Below, in pieces: positions 48,345 through 60,900 of a stretch of 64,000 nucleotides of DNA; position 1 is the first letter of the stretch, and each line of letters begins with the position of its first letter. The stretch is taken from the NCBI RefSeq assembly GCF_029962835.1, contig NC_080588.1:47103001-47167000 (forward strand). Direction: 5' to 3'. The position numbers and the translations under genes were made by a program. The notes beneath the pieces are model-generated. The model ran no database searches. It was not told the origin of the DNA and worked only from the letters and a program-made list of their open reading frames with translations. This stretch comes from Magnolia sinica. Taxonomy: Eukaryota > Streptophyta > Magnoliopsida > Magnoliales > Magnoliaceae.

Positions 48345-49838
48345 TATAACATCCCAAGTTTTCACGGCCTGAGTGCATACTCATACCCGAGAATTCTGGG
48401 TATTAATAATGTAAAAATTGGATACTTCAAAATTACACTTTATTTTTTTTTGTTAGATAATTACATCCAATTACATTCACGAAGGTAACCATTTATGAGA
48501 ATAAAATCAATTGTATTTATTATTTCATTAAAATAAAAAGCATACAAATAATTCTTTAATTTAATGTCCTCTTAATGAGAGCTTATTACATTATCAAAGT
48601 TTGCAGGAAAATAAATAAAACAATTTATGGTATTATCTTTCTTTTCTTTTCAAAAGAATCTTCCATATAATGATTATCGGCTGTACCATCAACCTGTAAT
48701 TCACTTGTAATATCTGTATGGTTGGAGAGGGTCAATGTCCTACTGATAGAGATGATTATCCTTTAAGATTAATAATAATTCAAGAGATTTATAGGAATAA
48801 TGTGAGGGTTCTGATATGTCTCGTACTCCACCACTACGAGTGGTATTAGTATGCGCAATTGATATATATATATATATATGAATGCATGCCTAACAAAGTA
48901 TGTTCGGTCCATTATACATAGTGATCATCACAATGTCGAATATAATTCATAGAAAATCTGGTTCACCCTGCATTCTCACACTACAGAGATTCACCGGCGT
49001 GTCCAACGTTAACGTGGATTTATGCGAACATCTCAAGGTGACACAACAACGTGATTGGAGAATTTACGTGACACGATGTGTTCATGTAGCGACTATTTAT
49101 GATATCAAATCCTGAGAAGTGATGTAACATGCATGTCGATTTACTTACATCGATTGTGCACCACTCACCAATCCACGGGATTACGTGCCGACCAAGAGAG
49201 CAGCTACTAGAAATGCATTACGTTCACGATAATATATATGAACCACTATATATAAGGCCTATAACACATCACTTACATTAATAAAGAAATAAGTTGAACC
49301 ATGAGGGTTTTAAAATTCCAAGACATATGCACAAGCCATAAAGGGAGGTGGTGCAAGGCTGACCTGATAAATGAGAGGAGTAGCAATAAGGTAACTTAAT
49401 AAAAGAGAAGAGTAGAAAATAAGCTAACTCAATAAAAAAAAGGAGAGAGGAACAGAAAGCCATCTCAATATAGAGTGGAAGCACGCGTCGCTCTCAAAAT
49501 TGGCAAAGGATAAGGCTTGTATCCATCACCCCATGTAAATTAATAAAAATCATGCATAATTAAAATTATACCTTAACCATAATTCCCAAAAGGATAAATA
49601 ATTGATGATGGTAAATCAATCAATTGCATAAAAAATCACGGTAATATGAAAGTATGCAAAAATAAGATAAATCATATCAACTCAAATTAGTGTAAGCTTA
49701 AAGGAATCCCTCACCTTAGCCTTAGATCTAAACCCTAGGTCGATTTCTATGTAGGAAAGCTTGTAAATGAATCACGACGTCACTTGAGAAAAAGGGAGAC
49801 ACCACACATGTGGAGAAGGAATGGGATAATGGTGTCTA

Positions 49839-49881
<43 letters not shown>

Positions 49882-51568
49882 TTGGGCATTCTCTTCCTTG
49901 GGCATTGGGAAGATTGGGTGTGTGAGTGAAGAAGGGACGCACACCCCTTTTTAAAAGGAGTGAGAAAGTGAGAGGAGTGTGTTTCACATCCCACTTAGAT
50001 TGAGTTTCTCTAATTTTTTCCTTTTCTGACTATCTTTCTTTAAATCTAATTCGTTAATTGTGTCAAGGTTCTTGAATAGAGCCGGGGTTTATGATTTTCT
50101 TGGTGATCTGAAATTTAGATTGGCCTATCTTGAAATTTCTCCTAACAGGTGTTAAAACAAACTTGATCTCAATTAACAGTCCACACTGAATGATCAGAGC
50201 CCAATTTAGAGAGAAATGTGTAGTCAGGATAGGTAAATGGTTGGACAAATTTTGGTCATTGATCGATGGTGGAAAAAGCTTGAATTTAAAATTTCACCTT
50301 TTGTACCAAAAGGAATAACTGACTTCAACATTCAATGGTTTAGGATCATAGATCGGGGCCTAAATTTTGTATAACCTCATAGTCATATGAGATCAAAGTT
50401 TAGTCCAAATTTGAGTTATGATGGACGGCTGAAAATGGTTAAATCAGAAGATCCAGATTCATTAGAAGTTAGTAAGCCTCGAAAGGACAACTTCGCGCCT
50501 AAGGAAAAGTCCACCAAAATGGAGTCTTCATATTTCATATTTAGTCCATATGATGGAAAATTTAAGTCGTTCATATGAATGAAAATATCATACTACGACT
50601 ACCCATGAGGTTCCTTCACTCGATTGACACCAAAATCAACAGTTAAGGGGTTGATTTGTCAATTGGGTCACTTTTACAATGATCTAAGGGACAAAATTTG
50701 ACATGCATGGTCAATTTATAATATATAGGCATGATATAAAATTTCATATCAAATGGATAATGAAAATCATGTGATGTAGAATTCAGGGGTCTAAGTTAAT
50801 AGCATTTTCATAATTATTGCTAATATGAGAGTTTTGAAAAATCTAATAGTTCTATATAGTTATAGGCACGTTTCTAAGTAATTCTTACAAAAGAACGTAT
50901 ATCTAAATCATTATAAATATGAAATTATTCACCAAATTAATTAAAAAAATGTACATATATCAACCAATATAATGGATGGTCAGATGACATGTTAAAAATA
51001 GAAAAACTTGATGTTAGTACTCTGATCATGTATGTAAGTGGGTGTACGATCAGTTTTGTAAATGAATGATCACGAGTGAGTTTTTAGAGTGATCAAGGGT
51101 AGAACATGTATACCGTTATATTCAAGTGACTTGTTCACATATGTAAGTTTATTAGATTGTAGTTTTGATGGTGGGTTAAGCATATTCATAGGTGGTGAAG
51201 AAGATGAATAGATCAGAATCTTATTTTGATGTGTACGAGTGGATGTTGAGATCAAGTAGCTAGTTTTCTATGATCAGGTGGTCCAAGCTTAGAGTGGACG
51301 GTCAGATATCTTTACCTAGCGGTGAACAGTTGGTTATGATAGACAAGTGAGAATACTTGGGTATATGATGATCCTATCTCAAAATCAACGGTCAGATGGT
51401 TTGATCTATGAATGAAGATTATTCCCAGCGGTCAAATTCGAGATGGAGAATGGATGTAAGGTTAGGATAGCTAGATTGGTATGGTACATATATACATAAT
51501 AAGTTAAATTTCATGGTAACACTCGAGAACTTTTAATACTCAGGTATTAAAAAGTTCGGGGTGCTATA
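48345..51568 (+). mobile_element. L3, 3.2-kb non-coding element
   Basis: It starts TATAACATCCCAAG and ends GTTCGGGGTGCTATA. The flanks are ATAAT (48340-48344) and ATAAC (51569-51573), a duplication with one change. Its last 200 bp resemble the last 150 bp of L2 (GATCTATGAATGAAGATTA and TTCATGGTAACAC), so the two are related. It carries a CT microsatellite at 49839-49878. No gene is seen. Confidence 0.7.
49839..49878. repeat. CT microsatellite in L3
   Basis: About 19 consecutive CT units, followed by an 18-base duplication of TTCCTTGGGCATT. Confidence 0.9.
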
Positions 51569-53733
51569 ATAACCCTCAAGATTTATCAAAACATCATTAT
51601 AATTAAACATAGTTGTCAGGAGCAGTTTATAATGAATATTTTATAATGACCATCATAGTAATAAGAAAGAGTTCATCGGATATGCATACGTTAAATAAAT
51701 TTCACAATGATATTCTTATTTAAGTACATAAATGTATGCACATGATCCAAGACCTGGAGTGCTCATCCAACTAGCAAAAAGTTACCCAAGGAGAAACTAG
51801 TCACCTGGAAAAATACTCAAAGGTACGCCCAATGAGAACTAGCAACCCGAAAAGACCATGCAATAAGGACACTCAAGGCGAACTAGTTTCCCAGAAAGTA
51901 CTCTTTAATACGCCCACGGAGAACTAGGCACCTAGAAAAGTCCATGCTAAAAGAACAACTATAGTATTGGAATGCACGTAATGATAACTTAGGATCACTT
52001 GGTAAAATACTCTACTGTACAACCCATAGTGACCCAAGAAAACCTCCCGTCTTATATCGACCACCCGGTAAGGTTCGCATGCCATGAAATGCATGATTAG
52101 CTCAACCATTATTAATCCGATTTATAAGCAATCATCTCAAGGAAACACAAGGTCACTAGGGGGGCTTGTCACCCAGCATAGGCCGACAACTCAAGCGTAG
52201 TATCCTATACCACCATGCCCAACTCATGAGACTTCATCAGGTAGGATATTTATGGTAACCTCTACAACTAGTGCCTAATTATACTTCAACAAGTGGAACT
52301 TACCATTGCAAGGTTGTACAAAATAATCCATCAAAGTCATATAGGGAAAATAGTCCATCAAAGCCACATGGGGCAAATAGTCCATCTAAGGATGTGATAA
52401 AAGGATATTATCCCCAAAAGCCGCAAAGGCACAATGATCCATAAGGTGGTAAATCCACAACATAATTTCATTTAATCTATTACACAATTGGAAACTAATT
52501 CGAGGACTTTGAAACTAACCTTAAGTAATCATAAGTGGTAAAACAAGCCATACAAAACATCAATAGCACTTACACATATAACATACTCTTTTTAAACCAG
52601 AATAGAGATATTAGAGATCCATAGTGTATTCAAATACTTAAATTTAAATCCAATCATTTTGAAGAATTACTCAAATAGAAACTATATTTATCATCATTTC
52701 TACTGAATAGTATATTAAGCAATGAATAAGATAAATGAACTAAGCTAACTATCATGATGTAGAAAAGCTTGAAGAGTGATCCTCACCTTATATTTTGGAT
52801 TGATCTCTTGAGTGACTGGAATGCAAATACGAGCCCTAGAAATAAGTCCTGGCTTAGATTAATAAAAAGGTACAGTTAAGATTAACATATTACATTATGT
52901 GTTCTAATTATATTCGAACAAGGGATTAGATCTTAGGGTTTTATATCAAATATGAAATCAGATTAATTTAAGACTTGAATTGAACTAGAATTCTCTAAGA
53001 GGTCAACTTACCTCACCTTCTCATCCCATTCTACTAGAAAGAAGTGAAATCTTTAGGGTGGAAATTGAGGTTTGATCTCCTACATGAAAATCAAGACTAA
53101 TTGGATTAATCTAAAATTGATGTAAAATTAAGATTCACAAAGCAACCAAATTTAACTCACCTTAAGTAAACTTGATTTGATTAGCCCGATTCCCTTTTCC
53201 TAATCCTAGGGTTTTGAGATGCTTTCAAGAAAAGGAAATCGAGTTTATATGTGGCCCTAATGCACTTCTAGATTCTTCGGTGTAACTAATCATCGGATTA
53301 GTTATAAATATAAAGTGGTTTGTGTTGTCAGGCCCGTATCCTAGTCCGTACCGTTCTATAGACTTCCGCAATCCTCCCTGTCGAATTCTACCAACCCGCG
53401 ACCTGTAATCGACATTTGCACGCAACCTTAAGTCGCATCTCGTATATTCGATTCGACTCGACTTGAGACTTGTACCCTTGTGACCGTGCCATCGCCGCTG
53501 TTCTAATGCCACATCTTGCGCGTTGATGCGATACGCAGGCCAGGAGTTGTGGGCCTGCATTTATTTCGAGAAAATGTTGCGCATTGCAATCCTGAGAAGA
53601 GAATCTCTACAATCTATCAAATCAATCCCATCAATCAATCAAGTACAACACCCATCCCTCTCTCACTCAAAAGTCAAACAACCCATACCCGTTAAGTCAA
53701 GTACACCCATCACACCCATCCCTCTCCCTTACA

Positions 53734-53734
<1 letters not shown>

Positions 53735-53778
<44 letters not shown>

Positions 53779-53796
53779 TCTTCTTCTTCTTCTTCA
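53735..53796. repeat. CT then CTT microsatellite in element C
   Basis: About 20 CT units run directly into about seven TTC units. Confidence 0.9.
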
Positions 53797-55899
53797 TTTC
53801 CATTGCTAGCCATGGACGTCCAAGCAATCTCCATTTTTCTAGCCCTCTTACCTTTAGATCCCTCCTAATCCAACCCTTAGAAGCCCATCTCCACCATTGA
53901 AAGGGATCCTAGAAGGCTGGAGAACCCAAGGGTAGAAGAAGAAGGAGAAGTTCATTAGTGGGTCTCTCTCTCTATATATATATATATTTATTTTTTTATG
54001 ATGTGCGGTCCACCAATTGGATACATGCATGGACGATTCAGATCGTCCAACAAGTGGAACGTTTTTACTGTCCACCCTGCTGGACTGACTGTCCAGTTAG
54101 ACCATCCAGATGGTGGGAATGAATAAATATCAGGTGGATTCCAGCTCCATAGCCATCTGCGGGGCCCACCTTGATGGGTGTATTATACCCACTCCGTCCA
54201 TTTGCAGCAGTGCAGATCCAGAGCTCTTGTGGGCTACACCAAAGCAGCAGTAGGACTATCTGTGCTGCTTATCGCCTGATGAAAGGGAAAACACAAATAT
54301 CAGTTTGATCCAAACTCCGGTGGGCCACCACGTGGACCCACCTTGATGTGTGTGTGTTGGACGCACCATGATGTGTGTTCCACATCCACACGTCCATCCA
54401 TTTTGTCAACATCACGGGCCCAACTGATCCTTACCGTCCAGGCACAGGCGTTTAACAGCAATTGTTGCTGGATCGTATGAAAGGGAAAACAAATATCAAC
54501 TTTATTCCAAGTTAAGGTGGGCCACACGTGTGGACCCACATCTGATATATGTGTTTCAACCATGTTGTCCGTCCATGGGTCCCACGTGAGGACTACCATG
54601 ATGTATGTGTCGCAGATCCACACTGTCCAGAACTCTGGACGGTGGGTCAGATCATGAGGTATGAGTTATATCCATCCCATCCTCCTTTTTGCCAGCCCTG
54701 GCCCCACCCCACACGTGTAGTACTACCTTGATGTGTGTGTATCATATCCATCCCATCCATTTTAAGAGATCATCAGGGCGTGGGTCCAAAGTTTTGGGCA
54801 AACACAACAGCAGGGGATGGTTGACTGCTGGCCCACTTTGTTGCATCTGTCTGGCTGTATGGCCTACCTGATTTAATGGGAAGTTGAGGTCAGCCCACCT
54901 CCGGGTGGTCCATGTCCCTGTGGGACCCACCATGATGTTTGCACAGCTTATGGGACTGGCCTAGCAATCAGGCAGACCCACAGTCTGCTGGATTGGCGTC
55001 CAACAACAGGTGGGCCTGTTGTGAATGTTTAATCCATTCCACTCCCCCATTTTGCGGCCCATCTAAATAGATCCCATGCCTCTAGTGGACCGTCCCCAGA
55101 TGGGACCCACTATACATGTTTTTTATTTCGGTCGTCCAACTGCTAGACGTCCAACAAATCTAGTGTGTTGATGGGGCTGGTTGTCCAGTAGTGGCCCACC
55201 TTCTTGTATGTATTATATATCCATGTTATCCATCCTTAGTGGGGCCCAGATTATATGTGCAGTAGGTCCAAAGATCAAGTGGATGCCCACTAGTAGTAGT
55301 TAGACTGGGGCATCCCACCATGGGCTGTATTGTGAGGCCCACTATGATGTACATGTTAATGCAAACCGTTCATCCATGTTTAAGGCCATGGGCCCCACTG
55401 TCTTGAGAGGCCCACCCTATGTACGTGCCCAATCATGGGCTGCCTTAGGTAGGCCCACCAATGATATATGTGTTATATACATGTTGTCCATCCCTTTTCT
55501 TAGGGCAATGGGCCCCATTGAGAAGTAGGCCTAATCCCAAGTGGACCACACTATGGATAGTGGTGGTGGAGTACCCACCGTGGGTTGCCTTATGAGGCCC
55601 ACTTTGATGTATGTGTTAGACACACACCGTTCATCCATTTTCTCTAAAGTGGTGGGCCCCATTGCCTTGAGAGGCCCACCCTGAGTTATGGATTATATGT
55701 CCACTATTAGGGCTATCCTATAAGGCCCACCTTTAGATATGTATTGTATATCTAGTCGTCCATATGGGACGTGTGCTCCACTTGTCGTACGTGTAAGCTG
55801 TCCATCTGGTGGGGCCCATTTGGAACATGCAGGCCCACCTTAATGTGGTTGTACATTGCTGCCCATCTATTTTGGTTGAACCATGGGTTGCCTCATGAG

Positions 55900-56345
55900 A
55901 CCCGTTTTATGGTGCAACAGGCCCACTTTGATTTATGCATTGTAGACACTTTGACCACCCATTTTTCTAGACCATAAGGCTGGTCTATAAGGCCACCTTG
56001 ATGTGTATATTGACCTTACTACCCATTTATTTTCTAGGCTATGTGGGCTGCCCTATCAAGCCTACAATAATATATGAGATGCACTCACCATCCATCCCTT
56101 GTGTTGTGCTCATGGGCCCTTGTGTGAGGCCTAGTATGATGTATTTGAGGCCCTTGTGTGAGGCCCAATATGATGCATTTGAGGCCCTTATGTGAGGCCC
56201 ATTATGATGTATATGTGGCCCATGAGTGGGGCCATTATGATGTATAAGTGACCCAAGAGTGAGGCCCATTATGATGTGTATTAGGCCCTTATGTGAGGCC
56301 ATGGACCCACTATATGTTAGGCTCCATGTGGGCTACTCCTTAGGA
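55900..56345. repeat. GGCCCA minisatellite of element C, first block
   Basis: Imperfect units of about 33-36 bp with TGTGAGGCCCATTATGATGT cores recur here. At 56352-56403 they end in two anchor copies (TGGTTAAATGTCCACATTG, then ATGGTTAAATGTCTACATT). Confidence 0.75.
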
Positions 56346-56869
56346 GTAATGTTGGTTAAATGTCCACATTGATGGGCAATGATGGTTAAATGTCTACATT
56401 GTGACCTTCCCTTAGGGCTTTGGTAGGCCTATTCTTATCATTTTCTAAGTGGGTTGACCTTAATCATTGAGCCCAATTGATGTTTGCATGACCCATCTAT
56501 TCATATTGGGTTAACCCATAATGTTGGGCCCCCATTGGTTGCTTATTTCCTTTTAATCTTAGAATCCATCTAGGACTTATTTGGGCCCCTAGTGCATCTA
56601 GCGAGCCATATGATAGATTGGTGAAGGAAATCCGTTCCGGATCCTTAGGAATATAGGTAGGCCACCTAGGCCCAACCTTGAAATGAGGAGAGTACAACAT
56701 CACCGTATACGGAGGGACCCGTGCTATCTGATTTGGTATATTCACTATCGAGGACCGATCCTCATATTATGGATTAGGTCTGCTGTCCTTCTATGGACCC
56801 CACCATATATATAGGTTGATTAATTATCGATTACAACTATATCAGTATACGCACTGAGTATGTGTTAGC

Positions 56870-57480
56870 ATAAAATTGTGATTATATGAGGCCCATTGTG
56901 ATTGTATGAGGCCCATTGCACTATGTGAGGACCATTGTGTTGTGATTATATGAAGCCCATTGTGATTGAATGAGGGTCATTGCACTGTGTGAGGACCATT
57001 GGGTTGTGATTGTATGAGGGCCATTGCATTATGTGAGGACCATTATGTTGTGATTATATGAGGCCCATTGTGATTGAATGAGGGCCATTACATTATGTGA
57101 GGACTATTGTATTGTGATTGTATGAGGGCCATTACATTATGTGAGGACCATTGTGTTGTGATGATATGAGGCCCATTGCGATGTGTGAGGACCATTGTGT
57201 TGTGATTATATGAGGCCCATTGTGATTGAAAGAGGGCCATTGCATTATGTGAGGACCATTGTGTTGTAATTGTATGAGGGACATTGCATTGTGTGAGGAC
57301 CATTGTGTTGTGATGATATGAGGTCCATTACGATGTGTGAGGACCATTGTGTTGTGATAGTATGAGGCCCATTGTGATTGTATAAGGCCCATCGTGACCA
57401 TGTGAGGTCCATTGTTATGGTATAAGGCCTACTGTAAATGTATGAGGCCCACTGCGATGTTAGAGGCCCATTGTCATTAT
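56870..57480. repeat. Tandem array with 66-bp-type unit, specific to element C
   Basis: Three related subunits of about 20-22 bp (TGAGGCCCATTGTGATTG, ATGAGGGCCATTGCATTATG, TGAGGACCATTGTGTTGTG) alternate, giving a unit of about 66 bp repeated roughly eight times. The minus-strand open frames here translate the repeat and are not genes. Confidence 0.85.
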
Positions 57481-60400
57481 GTGGGATCGATCATTATTAT
57501 GTTTGATAATCATGCATAGCATCATGTAACACACCCATACGCATCATCTACATGTTTGATATGAGATGAGATTGACCATTGCATATGTCATTAGACAGGT
57601 TATTTATGGGACTCCCTGATAAGCGAAATTGTCCCACATGAGCGCACGGTATGTGTAAGATTGATGTATGACTGGATTGTGTAATTCATGCATCTTACAT
57701 TGTATGTTATACGCCCTAGCGATATCAGGGCCATAGCCTCCACAAGCATATCGTGGATGGCCAGATGGGACACCGAAAATATTTTTCTACATGAGGTGTT
57801 ATAGATGTCCCTACGTGAAAGTCCCTAAACTTTCGTGGCCAGGAAACACTCCAATGTCTAGGCCGAGTGGATACATGAGCGCCCAAGTGCCGAATACCAG
57901 TAGGCCGTGTCTCCCACTGTGTCGTGGTTGATTGGAAGGGGGTGTGGCTTTACCCATCTGAGGGTAGGGGGCATAGCTAGGCTGAGTTTGACCAGCTCGT
58001 AAATGGGTCTGCTATCGACATGCTGGGTAGATGTTGGTTGACTACTAGCTTGGCGGATAGTGAGGTCTCTTCCACTTGCATGGTTGCGTGTCCAATGGGT
58101 GACGATCACGTGTAGAGTGTACTAAACCCCTGTGATTATCCCAGAGATATACAATACTGATATGTGGAATTATTGAGCAGGAGTTACATACTCAACATTT
58201 TACTCATTCATTCATTCATTCACTATCCACTCGAGCTGGTGGTACGTAACCAATTGTTATGTGTATCTTCACAACGGTTAAGATTTCGGTTGGGGCGCGT
58301 GACCAACTTGAGATCAGGAGTTTTCCACATTGAGTCTATTTATCCAAATTTAGGTATGAGACTGGTTTGGATAGAAATCCCTTTTGATGGACCCCATAGC
58401 TTGCAATACTATGTGTTATCATCCCGACTTCACACTCCAACTTGGTCATTTCATTCGCACCATATATTACATTACATCTGCGACATATGGCTTTTGGGTT
58501 GTTATGTTTCTGCATTTATATGGCCTAGATACGACTGATGGTATTCGTGGACTTGTCAGAATTTTCATATTACATTGCATCCTCGGCATCTGATATTTGG
58601 CTTACTATGTCTCCGCATTGCATAGCTGATCTACATTGCTTCCTTAGTATATGATATTAGCTTATTATGCTTTTACATCACATAGTCAGGATAAGGCTGA
58701 TGGTATTATGAACTTACCAGCATGTTTTCACATTGTTCTAATATTGCATACTTGGCGCTTCCCTTGCGCACACACTTACACCACCCTCTAAACTTTCTAT
58801 AAGCTTATGCACGATAGATGGGTGCAGGTGGCGTTAGGTGCAACAACGTTTAGCTTGGAGCATACAACTATCTTCTAAAGCTTTGATTATTGATATATAT
58901 ATATTTCCCTTTCAGCACTGTATTCAACTGTTTATATTAGTGGATATGTGATGATGATGTCGCCTTTATGAATTGGGTAAACTTGTGGTTATTCTTCTTA
59001 TAAGATAAATGTACATTGAAAAATTCTCCTTGTATGATCCCAGTATCGGAATCTGGTGTATGGGCGCTAGGGGCCCAGAATAGGGTACTATGGAGGCTGT
59101 CGGCACCGAATTTGGCAAACGGGAATTATGTGAGCCCAATTTCTGAGTTTGAGGCGTAACATGTGTAATGTTTGGGACGAGATTGGGATGTATATCAAAA
59201 CCCATATTGAATGGTTAAAATCAGTCCTTACCTACAGTCATCAGATGAGGTGGGTCAGTGAATTAACGACTCAGATCTGGAAGTGGGGCCCACTCAAAGA
59301 AGATGGGTTTTCTAGCCATTTGAAGGAGTGGTCGATCATGGCAAAATCCCTTCGGCTTGCTGCTCTCATGATTTGAGGCATATGGACAGATTGGATTGGA
59401 CTAGAGATCAATGTGGGGTCCATATTTTAGATGTCAATCCACAAAATCTCGATGGGTTCCGAGTCTATGAGTTACGACGACTCTTTTATTGCGATGGGGA
59501 CCATAAAGTCAACTTAGACTGTAAGGTTGAGATCTGCTGAGGTAGAGGGCTAGGATGTAAAGAGGAGGACGCACGTGGATGCCAGCTAAGGAGGGAGAAA
59601 TGAAATTTTTTTATTTTCAGAATGCACCACACGGACACATGAATTTTACTCGCATTCTTGCATGTACACGTGAATAACAACGGTTGAAAAGGCTAGGGGT
59701 TTGGTCGGCATTTTCTTCCGAACGGGATGGACGGTTTAAATCATCCATATGATCTCAGATGGTGGGCCATGAGCGTGAGTGATGAACGATGTTCGTTTAA
59801 ACAACGAGGGCGAGAGAAAGAGAATGAGGTTTTTACCTCTTCAGGTCAGGTCAAACCCAGTTTGACCCGACTTTTAGTCTGGTGTACTGTGGGTGTGCGT
59901 AGGCCGTGCACATTCACCTTATGTGTGGGACCCACAAATATGTATTCGACCAATCCACTCTGACCACCCAACCTCATGGGTCTAATTAGGACCCTTGGCC
60001 AAAGATCAAGAAGATTCAAAGTTCAGGTGGGCCACACCAATGATCTTTTTATCTTTAAGAATCAATTTTTGTCGATCAGACAGTTAGATTCTTTTTAACT
60101 CGAATTAACAGCACATCTATGGTTCCTAGCCTCCTCTGGTGGATTAATAGTGGTACATTTTGTATTCTGATGGTTCAAATTATAGTGTTCTAGTGATGGA
60201 TCACTCAAATTTCAGTTACGGGTCTAGGGAACGATGTATCCCATGATCCTACATTCTAATCTAAGGTGGAGGGTTAGATTCTATCCATTAAGGAGAACGA
60301 GCTCCTAAAAATAGACTTCTTAAATGATATGCAGGTCCATCTCGAAAATCGACGGATGGATGGCTTGATCTACGAATGAAGATTACCCTTAATGGTTGGA

Positions 60401-60689
60401 TTCAGAATAGAGTAAGGTGAACAGTTCAATAAGTTAGGTATTCATGGTAACACCCGAGTACTAAAAAGTATGGGGCATTACAAAATAATTTTAAAAAAAT
60501 CAAACAGATAAATCGATAATAACTAAGCTGAGTAAATAAATAAATAAAAAGATATTGAATCATTCAAATAATAATAAAATGAATTTTAAAGGAAATCAAA
60601 TAAAATTAATTATAAGAAACAAACAAACAAATGAATAAATAAATAAAAACTTAATTGAGAAAAAAAATTAAGAAATAATCTTTTTTCTA

Positions 60690-60900
60690 TTATTTCCCTT
60701 CCCTCTTTTCATTTTTCTATTTCCTCTTATTTTTCCTTCTTTTTTTTTTTTCTTCATTTCTCTTCTCTCCTCTTTTTTTTTTTTTTTTTTTTTCTCTTTT
60801 CTCCTTTTCTTTCTTCTTTTTTCTCTCTGCTTCTCTCTTTACCTATTTCTCAAGTCAACAAGCCAAGAAACACTCTCTCCCACTCTCTCTCTCCTCATGC
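60690..60900. repeat. Polypyrimidine tract in L1
   Basis: About 200 bases of C and T, including T runs longer than 20, lie upstream of a CACTCTCTCCCACTCTCTC stretch. Confidence 0.8.

Larger units (their letters stand above)
53326..59161 (+). mobile_element. Element C, 5.8-kb non-coding element (family ABC)
   Basis: It starts TGTCAGGCCCGTATCC and ends TTTGAGGCGTAACA, flanked by TGTGT at 53321-53325 and 59162-59166. It is co-linear with B: a 5' part to about 53830, a CT/CTT microsatellite, modules with GTGGG.CCCAC and CCGTCCAG words (54000-55900), TGGGCC-rich repeats, and the conserved 3' part from 57500. It lacks the CGATT array of A and B. It instead has its own 66-bp-type array at 56870-57480. 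It is one of the two innermost insertions in the right nest. Confidence 0.88.
47988..60482 (+). mobile_element. L2, element of the D family interrupted by L3 and C
   Basis: It starts TGTAAGGCCCCGGTTC and ends ATGGGGCATTACA, flanked by AAATA at 47983-47987 and 60483-60487. Its own parts are 47988-48339, 51574-53320 and 59167-60482. The first 150 bp match D1 closely (CCAAAAACCCGAGTGTTAAC, then AAAGATAG). The block near 52155-52230 matches D1 and D2. Two exact GTGGGNCCCAC sites lie in its last part (59283, 59925). No gene is seen. Confidence 0.82.

Noticed and set aside
57088..57401. Minus-strand frames with repeated HNGPHIITTQWSS-like peptides
   Set aside because: Direct translation of the 66-bp-type array, with no sign of protein-level constraint.
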